Of a DNA stretch of 9,591 bases, positions 1 through 4,735 are shown one piece after another. Where the stretch lies: contig JAZLIL010000157.1 of NCBI GenBank assembly GCA_045617405.1, forward strand, positions 1-9,591, read 5' to 3'. The notes under the pieces are model-generated. The model was given only the letters and a program-made list of their open reading frames with translations, was not told where the DNA came from and did not search any database. The translations under genes were made by a program, and so were the position numbers. Position 1 is the stretch's first letter. Every line of letters starts with the position of its first letter. Source of the DNA: JAZLIL01 sp045617405. GTDB lineage: Bacteria; Bacillota; Clostridia; Lachnospirales; Lachnospiraceae.

Positions 1-101
1 GGTGCGGTAAAAAGTCTGATCATCGACAAGACAAACGCGAGTGCGACCGAGATTGCGCAAAAGCACAGTCTGCGGGGATAAAAAAGATTCTTTTCTTTCA
101 T
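1..101 (-). CDS. thiT: ThiT-like ECF thiamine transporter S component, N-terminal part (cut by window start)
   Basis: The minus strand opens with ATG at 101 and reads about 33 codons off the window edge (MKEKNLFYPR..., then ALAFVLSMIRLFTAP). A short basic N-terminus followed by a hydrophobic helix ending in a Leu/Phe/Pro turn matches the start of ThiT/YuaJ, the membrane subunit that binds thiamine and docks on the shared ECF ATPase module. The start is set by AGGAGG (plus 109-114) seven bases upstream. The strongest support is context: a TPP riboswitch lies directly upstream in the same orientation, as expected for a thiamine uptake gene. Another thiamine or HMP transporter membrane subunit cannot be excluded, because only the first helix is visible. 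Confidence 0.72.
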   Translation of the reverse strand, partial: MKEKNLFYPRRLCFCAISVALAFVLSMIRLFTA

Positions 102-128
102 AAAAAAGCCTCCTGTCATAAGGAGGAG
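102..128 (-). terminator. Hairpin covering the thiT SD, followed by U-run (riboswitch expression platform)
   Basis: In the minus-strand RNA, CCUCCU (plus 121-126) can pair with AGGAGG (plus 109-114) across a six-base loop UAUGAC, and the stem is followed by C and six U residues that run straight into the AUG. The right arm is the thiT SD. The element could therefore act as a translational SD sequesterer, a short intrinsic terminator, or both. The stem is only 6 bp, so blocking of translation seems the more likely effect. This is read directly from the sequence; the mechanism is inferred. Confidence 0.6.
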
Positions 129-139
129 TCCACGTAACA

Positions 140-156
140 GATTCCAAAACGGAATC
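140..156 (-). other. Small hairpin between TPP aptamer and expression platform
   Basis: A 6-bp inverted repeat GATTCC/GGAATC with a five-base loop lies just after the aptamer in the minus-strand RNA. It overlaps the AAGGA that could serve as the anti-sequestering strand, so it may be one of the alternative folds of the switch. Confidence 0.45.
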
Positions 157-157
157 C

Positions 158-242
158 TTGCTTCCTTTCGCCGGTACTAACCGGATCAAGTTCGAAGGGA
201 CAGTGTCAAATAACACATCTCAGCTGTGGGCGCCCCTAGCAA
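158..242 (-). ncRNA. TPP riboswitch aptamer (THI element)
   Basis: Read on the minus strand this stretch carries the THI-box core in order: CUAGGGGCGCCC, then GCUGAGAUG, a variable arm, CCCUUCGAACUUGAUCCGG, UUAGUACCGGCGAAAGGAAGC. These match the conserved pyrimidine-sensing CUGAGA helix and the pyrophosphate-sensing GAUCCGG...CCGGCG..GGAAG helix of TPP aptamers. P1 can close as UUGCU (plus 238-242) with AGCAA (plus 158-162). It sits about 55 bases upstream of the thiT start, where ligand binding should reduce expression of thiamine uptake. The 3' strand of P1 overlaps an AAGGA (plus 155-159) that could pair with the UCCUU of the SD hairpin, which gives a simple switch. Confidence 0.93.
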
Positions 243-266
243 TTACGACGATGTACGTCGGAAACG

Positions 267-295
267 AATATATCACAATTGTTTTTTTAATTCAA
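267..295 (-). promoter_or_regulatory. Sigma-A promoter for the thiT riboswitch transcript
   Basis: On the minus strand TTGAAT (plus 290-295) is followed after exactly 17 bases by TATATT (plus 267-272). This places the transcript start near plus 260, about 18 bases before the aptamer. A small inverted repeat CGAC/GTCG (plus 246-260) would lie at the 5' end of the transcript. Confidence 0.7.
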
Positions 296-307
296 GTATA
301 TTATGAT
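279..307 (+). promoter_or_regulatory. Possible sigma-A promoter for the amidase-ung pair
   Basis: TTGTTT (279-284) and TATGAT (302-307) are separated by 17 bases on the plus strand, giving a predicted start near 314 and a leader of roughly 77 bases. The -35 is weak (3 of 6 consensus bases) and the -10 is good. It is interleaved with the minus-strand thiT promoter. Confidence 0.45.
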
Positions 308-318
308 ATTTGTGTATG

Positions 319-353
319 GGCGGTTCGAACCGGCTGACGGTGGCCGCTTTTTT
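319..353 (+). other. GC-rich leader hairpin followed by six T residues, possible attenuator
   Basis: Downstream of the putative amidase promoter, GCGG (320-323) can pair with CCGC (344-347), with an inner stem ACCG/CGGT (329-332 with 338-341), and the structure runs into TTTTTT (348-353). The 5' arm is also part of the perfect palindrome CGGTTCGAACCG (321-332), so two folds compete. It resembles an intrinsic terminator within a leader, but the inner loops make the stem imperfect. No coding gene lies upstream on this strand that would need a terminator here. Confidence 0.35.
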
Positions 354-390
354 GGAATAGAGGTGTTTTTTCGGTAAGAGGGGTATAATT

Positions 391-1305
391 GTGAACGAAA
401 CGCTTAAGACGATTCTGGTTGCAATCGGTGCATTTGTCGGTCTGACAGCCATATTGAGCCTGATAGTTTTTCTGATGATGCGTGTTAACGGTGTCAATAT
501 GAAGGGCGAAAAGGCTGATAAATCCGAGAAGATTTTGCAGACAGCAAAAGAGGAAGAGACTCCCGGGAAGGAAGAGGTTTCTTCAAAGACAGTTGAAGAA
601 AAAGAACCGGAGAAGGAACCCGAACCTGTTGTGACTCCCGAGGAAGAGGAACCGGCGATTGCAGCAAAGGGTGAGACGAAGGAAGCGAAGTATGTAATCT
701 GCATCGATCCCGCACACCAGAAGAAGGCGGATTCGACGAAGGAACCGATAGGTCCCGGAGCCTCGGAGACGAGAGTGCGCGTTACAACCGGTGCTGACAA
801 CAGCAGGATGAGTGAGTACGAGCTGACACTTACTGTTTCACTTATGCTTAAGGATGAACTCCTAAAGCGAGGATACGAGGTCGTGATGACGAGGGAGACC
901 GCGGATGTCAACATCAGTGAGACCGAACGGGCAAACCTTGCCAACGAAAAGGCAGACGCAGTCCTTCATATCCATGCAAACGGATCTTCAAATAAATCGG
1001 AGCGCGGAGTCTTTGCAATCATCCCGTCGAAGGAGAACAGATTTGCCGGTCAGTATCAGACAAGCTGTAAGGAACTGTCGGAATTTGTGCTCAAGGGACT
1101 TACGGATTCGACAGGAGCAAGGTCCATCGGACTTGTTGCGATGGATTCGCTTTCCGAACTGAATTGGACAACAATTCCCGCAACGCATGTTGAAATCGGT
1201 TACATGAGTAACGATGAGGATGCCGTACTTCTTGCAGACTCCGGCTATCAGCAAAAGATTGTCACAGGTCTTGCAGACGGAGTTGATATGTTTTTTGAGG
1301 AATAG
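391..1305 (+). CDS. Membrane-anchored N-acetylmuramoyl-L-alanine amidase (Amidase_3)
   Basis: A 304-residue protein expected to cleave the bond between N-acetylmuramic acid and L-alanine in peptidoglycan, outside the membrane. Residues 6-31 form one hydrophobic helix without an obvious cleavage site, so it is probably a signal anchor. Residues 35-100 are a Lys/Glu/Pro-rich linker, as expected for reaching into the wall. The catalytic domain starts at about 101 (YVICIDPAHQ). Likely zinc ligands are H109, E142 and H195 (in LHIHANGS), and the likely catalytic glutamate is E268 (VEIGYMSN). The GTG start at 391 is supported by AAGAGGGG eight bases upstream. It is followed after six bases by ung, so the two are co-transcribed. 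No separate wall-binding domain is present. The family call is firm; the physiological role (division, sporulation or turnover) cannot be read here. Confidence 0.9.
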   Translation: MNETLKTILVAIGAFVGLTAILSLIVFLMMRVNGVNMKGEKADKSEKILQTAKEEETPGKEEVSSKTVEEKEPEKEPEPVVTPEEEEPAIAAKGETKEAKYVICIDPAHQKKADSTKEPIGPGASETRVRVTTGADNSRMSEYELTLTVSLMLKDELLKRGYEVVMTRETADVNISETERANLANEKADAVLHIHANGSSNKSERGVFAIIPSKENRFAGQYQTSCKELSEFVLKGLTDSTGARSIGLVAMDSLSELNWTTIPATHVEIGYMSNDEDAVLLADSGYQQKIVTGLADGVDMFFEE

Positions 1306-1311
1306 ACTGCT

Positions 1312-1980
1312 ATGGCTGCAATAAGCAATGATTGGCTGAAAGTTCTTGATGATGAATTCAAAAAGCCTTACTACCGGGAGCTTTACAATTTTGTCCGTTC
1401 GGAGTACGGGAAAACGACTGTGTATCCTCCTGCGGACGACATCTTTAATGCATTTCATCTGACACCGCTTTCGAAGGTGAAGGTGCTTATTCTCGGTCAG
1501 GATCCCTATCATGAACCGGGACAGGCTCACGGTCTTGCTTTTTCCGTAAAGCCGGGTGTTTCACCGCTTCCGCCGTCACTTGTTAACATTTACAAGGAGA
1601 TAGAGGATGAGTTTGGAGTGAAGATGTCGGATTCAGGGTATCTTGAAAATTGGGCGAAGCAGGGCGTGATGATGCTTAACACCTGCCTTACGGTTCGTGC
1701 ACATCAGGCGTATTCACATGCGCAAAAAGGCTGGGAACAGTTTACGGATGCCTGTATCAGGGCACTTAATGCCGAAAACCGCCCGATTGTCTACATGCTC
1801 TGGGGAAAGCCGGCAGCTGCAAAGGAAGCTTTTCTTAACAATCCGAAACAGCTTGTGCTGAAGGCTTCTCACCCGAGCCCTCTCTCAGCGTACAGGGGAT
1901 TTTTCGGATGCGGATGCTTTAAAATGTGCAATGAATTTCTCCTGAAAAACGGTCTTTCTGAGATTGACTGGAAGAATTGA
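1312..1980 (+). CDS. ung: Uracil-DNA glycosylase, family 1
   Basis: 222 residues, the usual length for bacterial Ung. The enzyme removes uracil from DNA after cytosine deamination or dUTP incorporation, starting base excision repair in the cytoplasm. Diagnostic motifs: GQDPYH at 62-67 with the water-activating D64 and Y66 (which excludes thymine); GLAFSV with F77 that stacks on uracil; MLNTCLTV with N123 that reads the base; and the Leu-loop motif HPSPLS at 187-192 with catalytic H187. Nothing essential is missing. The ATG at 1312 lies six bases after the amidase stop and its SD (TGAGG, 1296-1300) is inside the end of that gene, so translation is probably coupled. A terminator follows at 2014-2042. 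Confidence 0.97.
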   Translation: MAAISNDWLKVLDDEFKKPYYRELYNFVRSEYGKTTVYPPADDIFNAFHLTPLSKVKVLILGQDPYHEPGQAHGLAFSVKPGVSPLPPSLVNIYKEIEDEFGVKMSDSGYLENWAKQGVMMLNTCLTVRAHQAYSHAQKGWEQFTDACIRALNAENRPIVYMLWGKPAAAKEAFLNNPKQLVLKASHPSPLSAYRGFFGCGCFKMCNEFLLKNGLSEIDWKN

Positions 1981-2013
1981 AAAGTAAGCCGGTGATTCTT
2001 ACTGTTTGTGAAG

Positions 2014-2042
2014 CATCTGCCCGGAATGGGCGGGTGTTTTTT
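2014..2042 (+). terminator. Intrinsic terminator after ung
   Basis: CATCTGCCC (2014-2022) pairs with GGGCGGGTG (2028-2036) as nine bp including two G-U pairs, with loop GGAAT and then TTTTTT. An additional AGTAAG/CTTACT repeat (1983-1988 with 1998-2003) lies just after the ung stop and could form a second, weaker hairpin. Confidence 0.88.
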
Positions 2043-2062
2043 ACGTTTTGTGTGCTTTTTAC

Positions 2063-2091
2063 TTGACAGCGGCCACTTCGGCTGATATACT
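2063..2091 (+). promoter_or_regulatory. Strong sigma-A promoter for the NlpC/P60 gene
   Basis: A perfect TTGACA (2063-2068), a 17-bp spacer and TATACT (2086-2091) predict a start near 2098. The leader to the ATG at 2185 is therefore about 87 bases, long enough to hold the hairpin and repeat described separately. Confidence 0.88.
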
Positions 2092-2109
2092 GGCAATACA
2101 TCGTAATAA

Positions 2110-2146
2110 TTTTGTAACAATTATGTGAGGGCATTTAGTTACAAAA
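2110..2146 (+). other. Perfect 9-bp inverted repeat in the NlpC/P60 leader
   Basis: TTTTGTAAC (2110-2118) and GTTACAAAA (2138-2146) are exact complements around a 19-base loop. In RNA this is a stable if AT-rich hairpin a few bases from the transcript start; in DNA it could be an operator just downstream of the promoter. The loop carries the first copy of the TGTGAGGGCA repeat. It has no U-run, so it is not a terminator. Confidence 0.65.
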
Positions 2147-2181
2147 TCACATGGGAATGTTGAAACACTTTTGTGAGGGCA
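2124..2181 (+). repeat. Direct repeat of the SD region, TGTGAGGGCA twice in 58 bases
   Basis: TGTGAGGGCA occurs exactly at 2124-2133 and again at 2172-2181. The second copy is the working SD of the NlpC/P60 gene (GAGGG, five bases before ATG 2185). The first has no in-frame use and sits in the hairpin loop. A TCACA at 2147-2151 can pair with the TGTGA of either copy. Confidence 0.7.
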
Positions 2182-2184
2182 ACG

Positions 2185-3330
2185 ATGAAGAAAAGGGGAA
2201 CCGGAAATTTAATCGGATTATGTCTCGCAGCTGCACTTTTGATTGTGGTACTTTCGGGTACTGCGATTGTAAAAGCAGGTGTTAAGGTCACCGGCGTTAT
2301 CAAGCTTGGCGGCTATTCGAAGAGAATCGAGCAGTATTGTGAGGCATCAAGAGCTGAAGGGGATAACGCGGGAGTGGTTTCGCTTCTGTCGGAGACAGCT
2401 AAGATTCCGGACAATGTTGCCATTGCTAATGTTTCTGAAAGACTTAACATTCGTAAGGGACCCGGTACTGAGTACGATGTGGTTGCGTACCTGGGCAGGA
2501 ACGCCTACTGCTTCATCGTTGAGCAGGTTGATGAAGAGTGGGTACTGATTGAGTCAGACGGTATCGCAGGTTATGTTTCTCTTGAGTATCTCTATGTCGG
2601 AGAAGAGGCACAGAGAATGGCAGAGGAACTTGGAACTGTTATGGTAACGGTCGAAGCAGAGAGAGTTAATCTTCGTTCTGAGCCGTCATCACTAAATGAC
2701 GGGAACATTATTTCCAAGATTTATTCGGGAGAGAAGTATGAGGTTATTGAGGATAACATCATCAGTCCCGATGACAGGGAAGCTCCTCTCTGGGTAAAGG
2801 TAATCTACAAGGGGCAGATTGGTTATGTCTGCAAGTCGCTCGTGGATGTTTCCTATCAGTGGAGCGGTGCCGAGAAGGTTGAAACAAAGCGTTCGACTTC
2901 ATCATCGGGTGGTGGTACTCCTTCGGGAAGAACCTACAAAGCGCCTGAGTTCTCGGGAGATGAAACCATTAGAGAAAAGCTCATTGCTCTTGCTGAGAGT
3001 GCTTGTGGTGAACGTTACTGGTACGGCCACAGTTCGTTAAAGGATGGTACCGATTGTTCAGGTCTTGTGTGTGCGGTTTACAATGCCGCAGGCATCAATC
3101 TTCCCCGCGAAGGTTCGGCAACGATGGTTGGCAGAGGAAAGAAGATTTCACGTGACGAGCTTAAGCCCGGCGACCTTGTGTTCTACGCAAGAAGGGGAGT
3201 CATCTTCCACGTGGCTCTTTACTACGGCAACGGACAGATTATTCACGCAAGCAGCTCTAACAACAAGGTTATGGTTGCAAGCATTGACTGTATGACACCT
3301 TACTGCTACAGAAGATTACTTGATGATTGA
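2185..3330 (+). CDS. Secreted SH3b-SH3b-NlpC/P60 peptidoglycan endopeptidase
   Basis: 381 residues. Residues 1-31 form a signal peptide or anchor (MKKR, then a hydrophobic core, VKAG). Two bacterial SH3 domains follow: about 78-138 (RLNIRKGPGTEYDVVAYLG) and about 152-222 (RVNLRSEP...GYVCKSLV), which should bind the cell wall. A Ser/Gly linker (238-248) leads to a C-terminal NlpC/P60 domain (about 262-381) with the catalytic cysteine C291 in GTDCSGLV, histidine H342 in IFHVALYYGNG and the third catalytic residue H354 in IIHASS. Such enzymes cut D-gamma-glutamyl-meso-diaminopimelate bonds in peptide stems. I chose ATG 2185 over the in-frame GTG at 2173 because that GTG lies inside the SD GTGAGGG. 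It is a single-gene transcript with its own promoter and terminator. Confidence 0.93.
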   Translation: MKKRGTGNLIGLCLAAALLIVVLSGTAIVKAGVKVTGVIKLGGYSKRIEQYCEASRAEGDNAGVVSLLSETAKIPDNVAIANVSERLNIRKGPGTEYDVVAYLGRNAYCFIVEQVDEEWVLIESDGIAGYVSLEYLYVGEEAQRMAEELGTVMVTVEAERVNLRSEPSSLNDGNIISKIYSGEKYEVIEDNIISPDDREAPLWVKVIYKGQIGYVCKSLVDVSYQWSGAEKVETKRSTSSSGGGTPSGRTYKAPEFSGDETIREKLIALAESACGERYWYGHSSLKDGTDCSGLVCAVYNAAGINLPREGSATMVGRGKKISRDELKPGDLVFYARRGVIFHVALYYGNGQIIHASSSNNKVMVASIDCMTPYCYRRLLDD

Positions 3331-3347
3331 AAAACAAAATGATTACG

Positions 3348-3378
3348 GGACTGACGCTTTTCGCGGCAGTCCTTTTTT
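3348..3378 (+). terminator. Intrinsic terminator after the NlpC/P60 gene
   Basis: GGACTG (3348-3353) pairs with CAGTCC (3367-3372), extended inside by CGC/GCG, and is followed by six T residues (3373-3378). Confidence 0.92.
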
Positions 3379-3436
3379 CACGGGCAAGCTGCGAAGCGGA
3401 TTGCGAATAACATTGACTTTGCCGGAAACACCTTCC

Positions 3437-3465
3437 TTGACTTGAAGGTTGAAACGTAATAGAAT
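3437..3465 (+). promoter_or_regulatory. Sigma-A promoter for trpS
   Basis: TTGACT (3437-3442) and TAGAAT (3460-3465) are separated by 17 bases, predicting a start near 3472 and a leader of only about 26 bases. The -35 sits inside a small inverted repeat ACCTTC/GAAGGT (3430-3435 with 3444-3449) that might be an operator. Confidence 0.78.
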
Positions 3466-3497
3466 GACTTGGAGAGTTAAAAAATGGAGGAGAAACA

Positions 3498-4592
3498 ATG
3501 AGCAACATTATTCTGACCGGTGACAGACCTACCGGAAGACTTCACATCGGGCATTACGTAGGATCGCTGAGGAGAAGGGTTGAACTTCAGAATTCCGGCG
3601 AGTTCGACAAAATATATATCATGGTAGCTGATGCGCAGGCACTTACGGACAACGTTGACAATCCGGCAAAGGTTCGTGACAACATCGTTGAAGTAGCACT
3701 TGACTACATGGCGGCAGGACTTGATCCCGCAAAGAGCAATCTTTTTATTCAGTCACAGGTCAGTGAGCTTTGCGAGCTGACTTTCTACTACATGGATCTC
3801 GTTACTGTCGCAAGACTTGAAAGAAACCCTACCGTCAAGACGGAAATCAAGCTCAGACAGTTTGGCGAGAGCATTCCTGTCGGCTTCTACACCTACCCTA
3901 TCAGTCAGGCTTCTGACATCACGGCATTTAAGGCTAACTGTGTTCCTGTGGGAGAGGATCAGCTTCCTATGATTGAACAGGCAAGGGAGATTGTAAGAAA
4001 GTTTAACTCCACCTACGGCGAAGTTCTTGTTGAGCCAAAGGCAATGATTCCCGAGGGCGAGGCATGCCAGCGTCTGCCCGGCACTGACGGAAAAGCAAAG
4101 ATGAGCAAATCGCTTGGAAACTGCATCTACCTTTCCGATGATGCAGATACAATCTGGGAAAAGGTGCGCAACATGTACACCGATCCTACACATCTTCAGG
4201 TTTCCGATCCCGGTCACGTAGAGGGCAACACCGTATTTACATACCTGGATGCATTCTCAAAGCCCGAGCATTTTGAACGATATCTGCCGGAATATGAAAA
4301 CCTTCAGGAGATGAAGGAGCATTACATGAGGGGCGGACTTGGTGATATGAAGTGCAAGAAGCTTCTTAACAATGTAATGCAGGAAACACTTGAGCCCATC
4401 AGAAACAGAAGAATCGAACTCCAGAAGGATATACCCTATGTGTTTGAGGTGCTTAAGAAGGGCAGCGACGTAGCAAGAGAAGTTGCGGCAAATACACTTT
4501 CAGAGGTTAAGTCCGCAATGAAAATCAATTACTTTGACAGCATGGATCTTATCAACAGTCAGGTAATGAAGTACAACAGAACGGAAGAATAA
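3498..4592 (+). CDS. trpS: Tryptophan--tRNA ligase, long GDRPTG type
   Basis: 364 residues. This class Ic synthetase activates tryptophan with ATP and charges tRNA-Trp in the cytoplasm. The HIGH motif is exact (H16-H19 in TGDRPTGRLHIGHYVGS) and the KMSKS loop is 201-205 in LPGTDGKAKMSKSLGN. VPVGEDQ (149-155) is the conserved core segment. It is longer than the about 330-residue Bacillus enzyme, and its TGDRPTG opening and LPG-DG-AKMSKSLGN resemble the TrpRS II group known from Deinococcus and streptomycetes. In the segment matching the Bacillus DQHAIT motif it has DAQALT, so Q47 replaces the histidine. The SD GGAGG (3486-3490) supports ATG 3498. There is no T-box leader; it is monocistronic and convergent with the cupin-aroC operon. 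Confidence 0.95.
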   Translation: MSNIILTGDRPTGRLHIGHYVGSLRRRVELQNSGEFDKIYIMVADAQALTDNVDNPAKVRDNIVEVALDYMAAGLDPAKSNLFIQSQVSELCELTFYYMDLVTVARLERNPTVKTEIKLRQFGESIPVGFYTYPISQASDITAFKANCVPVGEDQLPMIEQAREIVRKFNSTYGEVLVEPKAMIPEGEACQRLPGTDGKAKMSKSLGNCIYLSDDADTIWEKVRNMYTDPTHLQVSDPGHVEGNTVFTYLDAFSKPEHFERYLPEYENLQEMKEHYMRGGLGDMKCKKLLNNVMQETLEPIRNRRIELQKDIPYVFEVLKKGSDVAREVAANTLSEVKSAMKINYFDSMDLINSQVMKYNRTEE

Positions 4593-4594
4593 AT

Positions 4595-4628
4595 AAAGAA
4601 CCGCCTGATGAATGAAGGCGGTTCTTTT
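4595..4628 (+). terminator. Intrinsic terminator after trpS, probably bidirectional
   Basis: AAAGAACCGCCT (4595-4606) and AGGCGGTTCTTT (4616-4627) form a perfect 12-bp stem with a nine-base loop; the U-tract comes from the 3' arm and the following bases. On the minus strand the stem is followed by a T-rich stretch, so it can also end transcription from the aroC-cupin side. Confidence 0.92.
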
Positions 4629-4701
4629 AGTATATCGCAAGGTCGCCGGCAAGAAGATGTCTGCTAAAGCAGACTGTCGGACTGCGGGAGGCCAGGGTCA
4701 T
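4627..4701 (-). CDS. Possible 24-residue small protein with strong SD
   Basis: On the minus strand, AGGAGGG (plus 4708-4714) is placed six bases before an ATG at 4701. The frame stays open for 24 codons (MTLASRSPTVC, then FSRHLLAGDLAIY) and ends with TAA at 4629-4627, inside the tail of the trpS terminator. It follows the cupin stop by 34 bases and would be on the same transcript. The peptide is short and mildly basic, with one cysteine and no membrane segment or known motif. The SD and the codons overlap several hairpins, so the stretch could instead be a structured RNA and the ORF chance. I do not recognise it. Confidence 0.35.
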   Translation of the reverse strand: MTLASRSPTVCFSRHLLAGDLAIY

Positions 4702-4726
4702 ACTTCACCCTCCTGCCCGATTCGGG
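4659..4726 (-). other. Cluster of three hairpins in the intergenic region behind the cupin gene
   Basis: Three inverted repeats follow one another: GTCTGC-TAAA-GCAGAC (4659-4674); a compound stem GCGGGA/TCCTGC with an inner GGGT/ACCC (4684-4716); and CCCG-ATT-CGGG (4716-4726). They are symmetrical on either strand, but the only expected transcript is minus, from the cupin gene. None has a convincing U-run, so they are not simple terminators. The middle stem covers the SD and ATG of the possible small ORF. Confidence 0.5.
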
Positions 4727-4735
4727 ATGATTCTT

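Noticed and set aside
322..331. GGTTCGAACC resembles a tRNA T-arm, suggesting a tRNA or an attachment site remnant
   Set aside because: On neither strand do the flanks give an acceptor stem, anticodon arm or D-arm at the right distances; the motif is better seen as part of a leader palindrome.
273..944. Long minus-strand open frame with a Ser/Phe-rich translation
   Set aside because: It lies antisense to the amidase gene, has no SD, and its Ser/Phe/Val bias is the mirror of the amidase Lys/Glu-rich linker.
2113..2129. WalR-like box TGTAAC-N5-TGTGAG upstream of a wall hydrolase
   Set aside because: The second half deviates at two positions and the site lies downstream of the transcript start, so the match is too weak to claim.
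2173..2184. GTG 2173 as the start of the NlpC/P60 protein
   Set aside because: This GTG is part of the SD GTGAGGG; ATG 2185 follows it at proper spacing and begins a typical MKKR signal sequence.
2098..2184. A ydaO-type c-di-AMP riboswitch upstream of the wall hydrolase
   Set aside because: The leader is too short and lacks the conserved core of that class.
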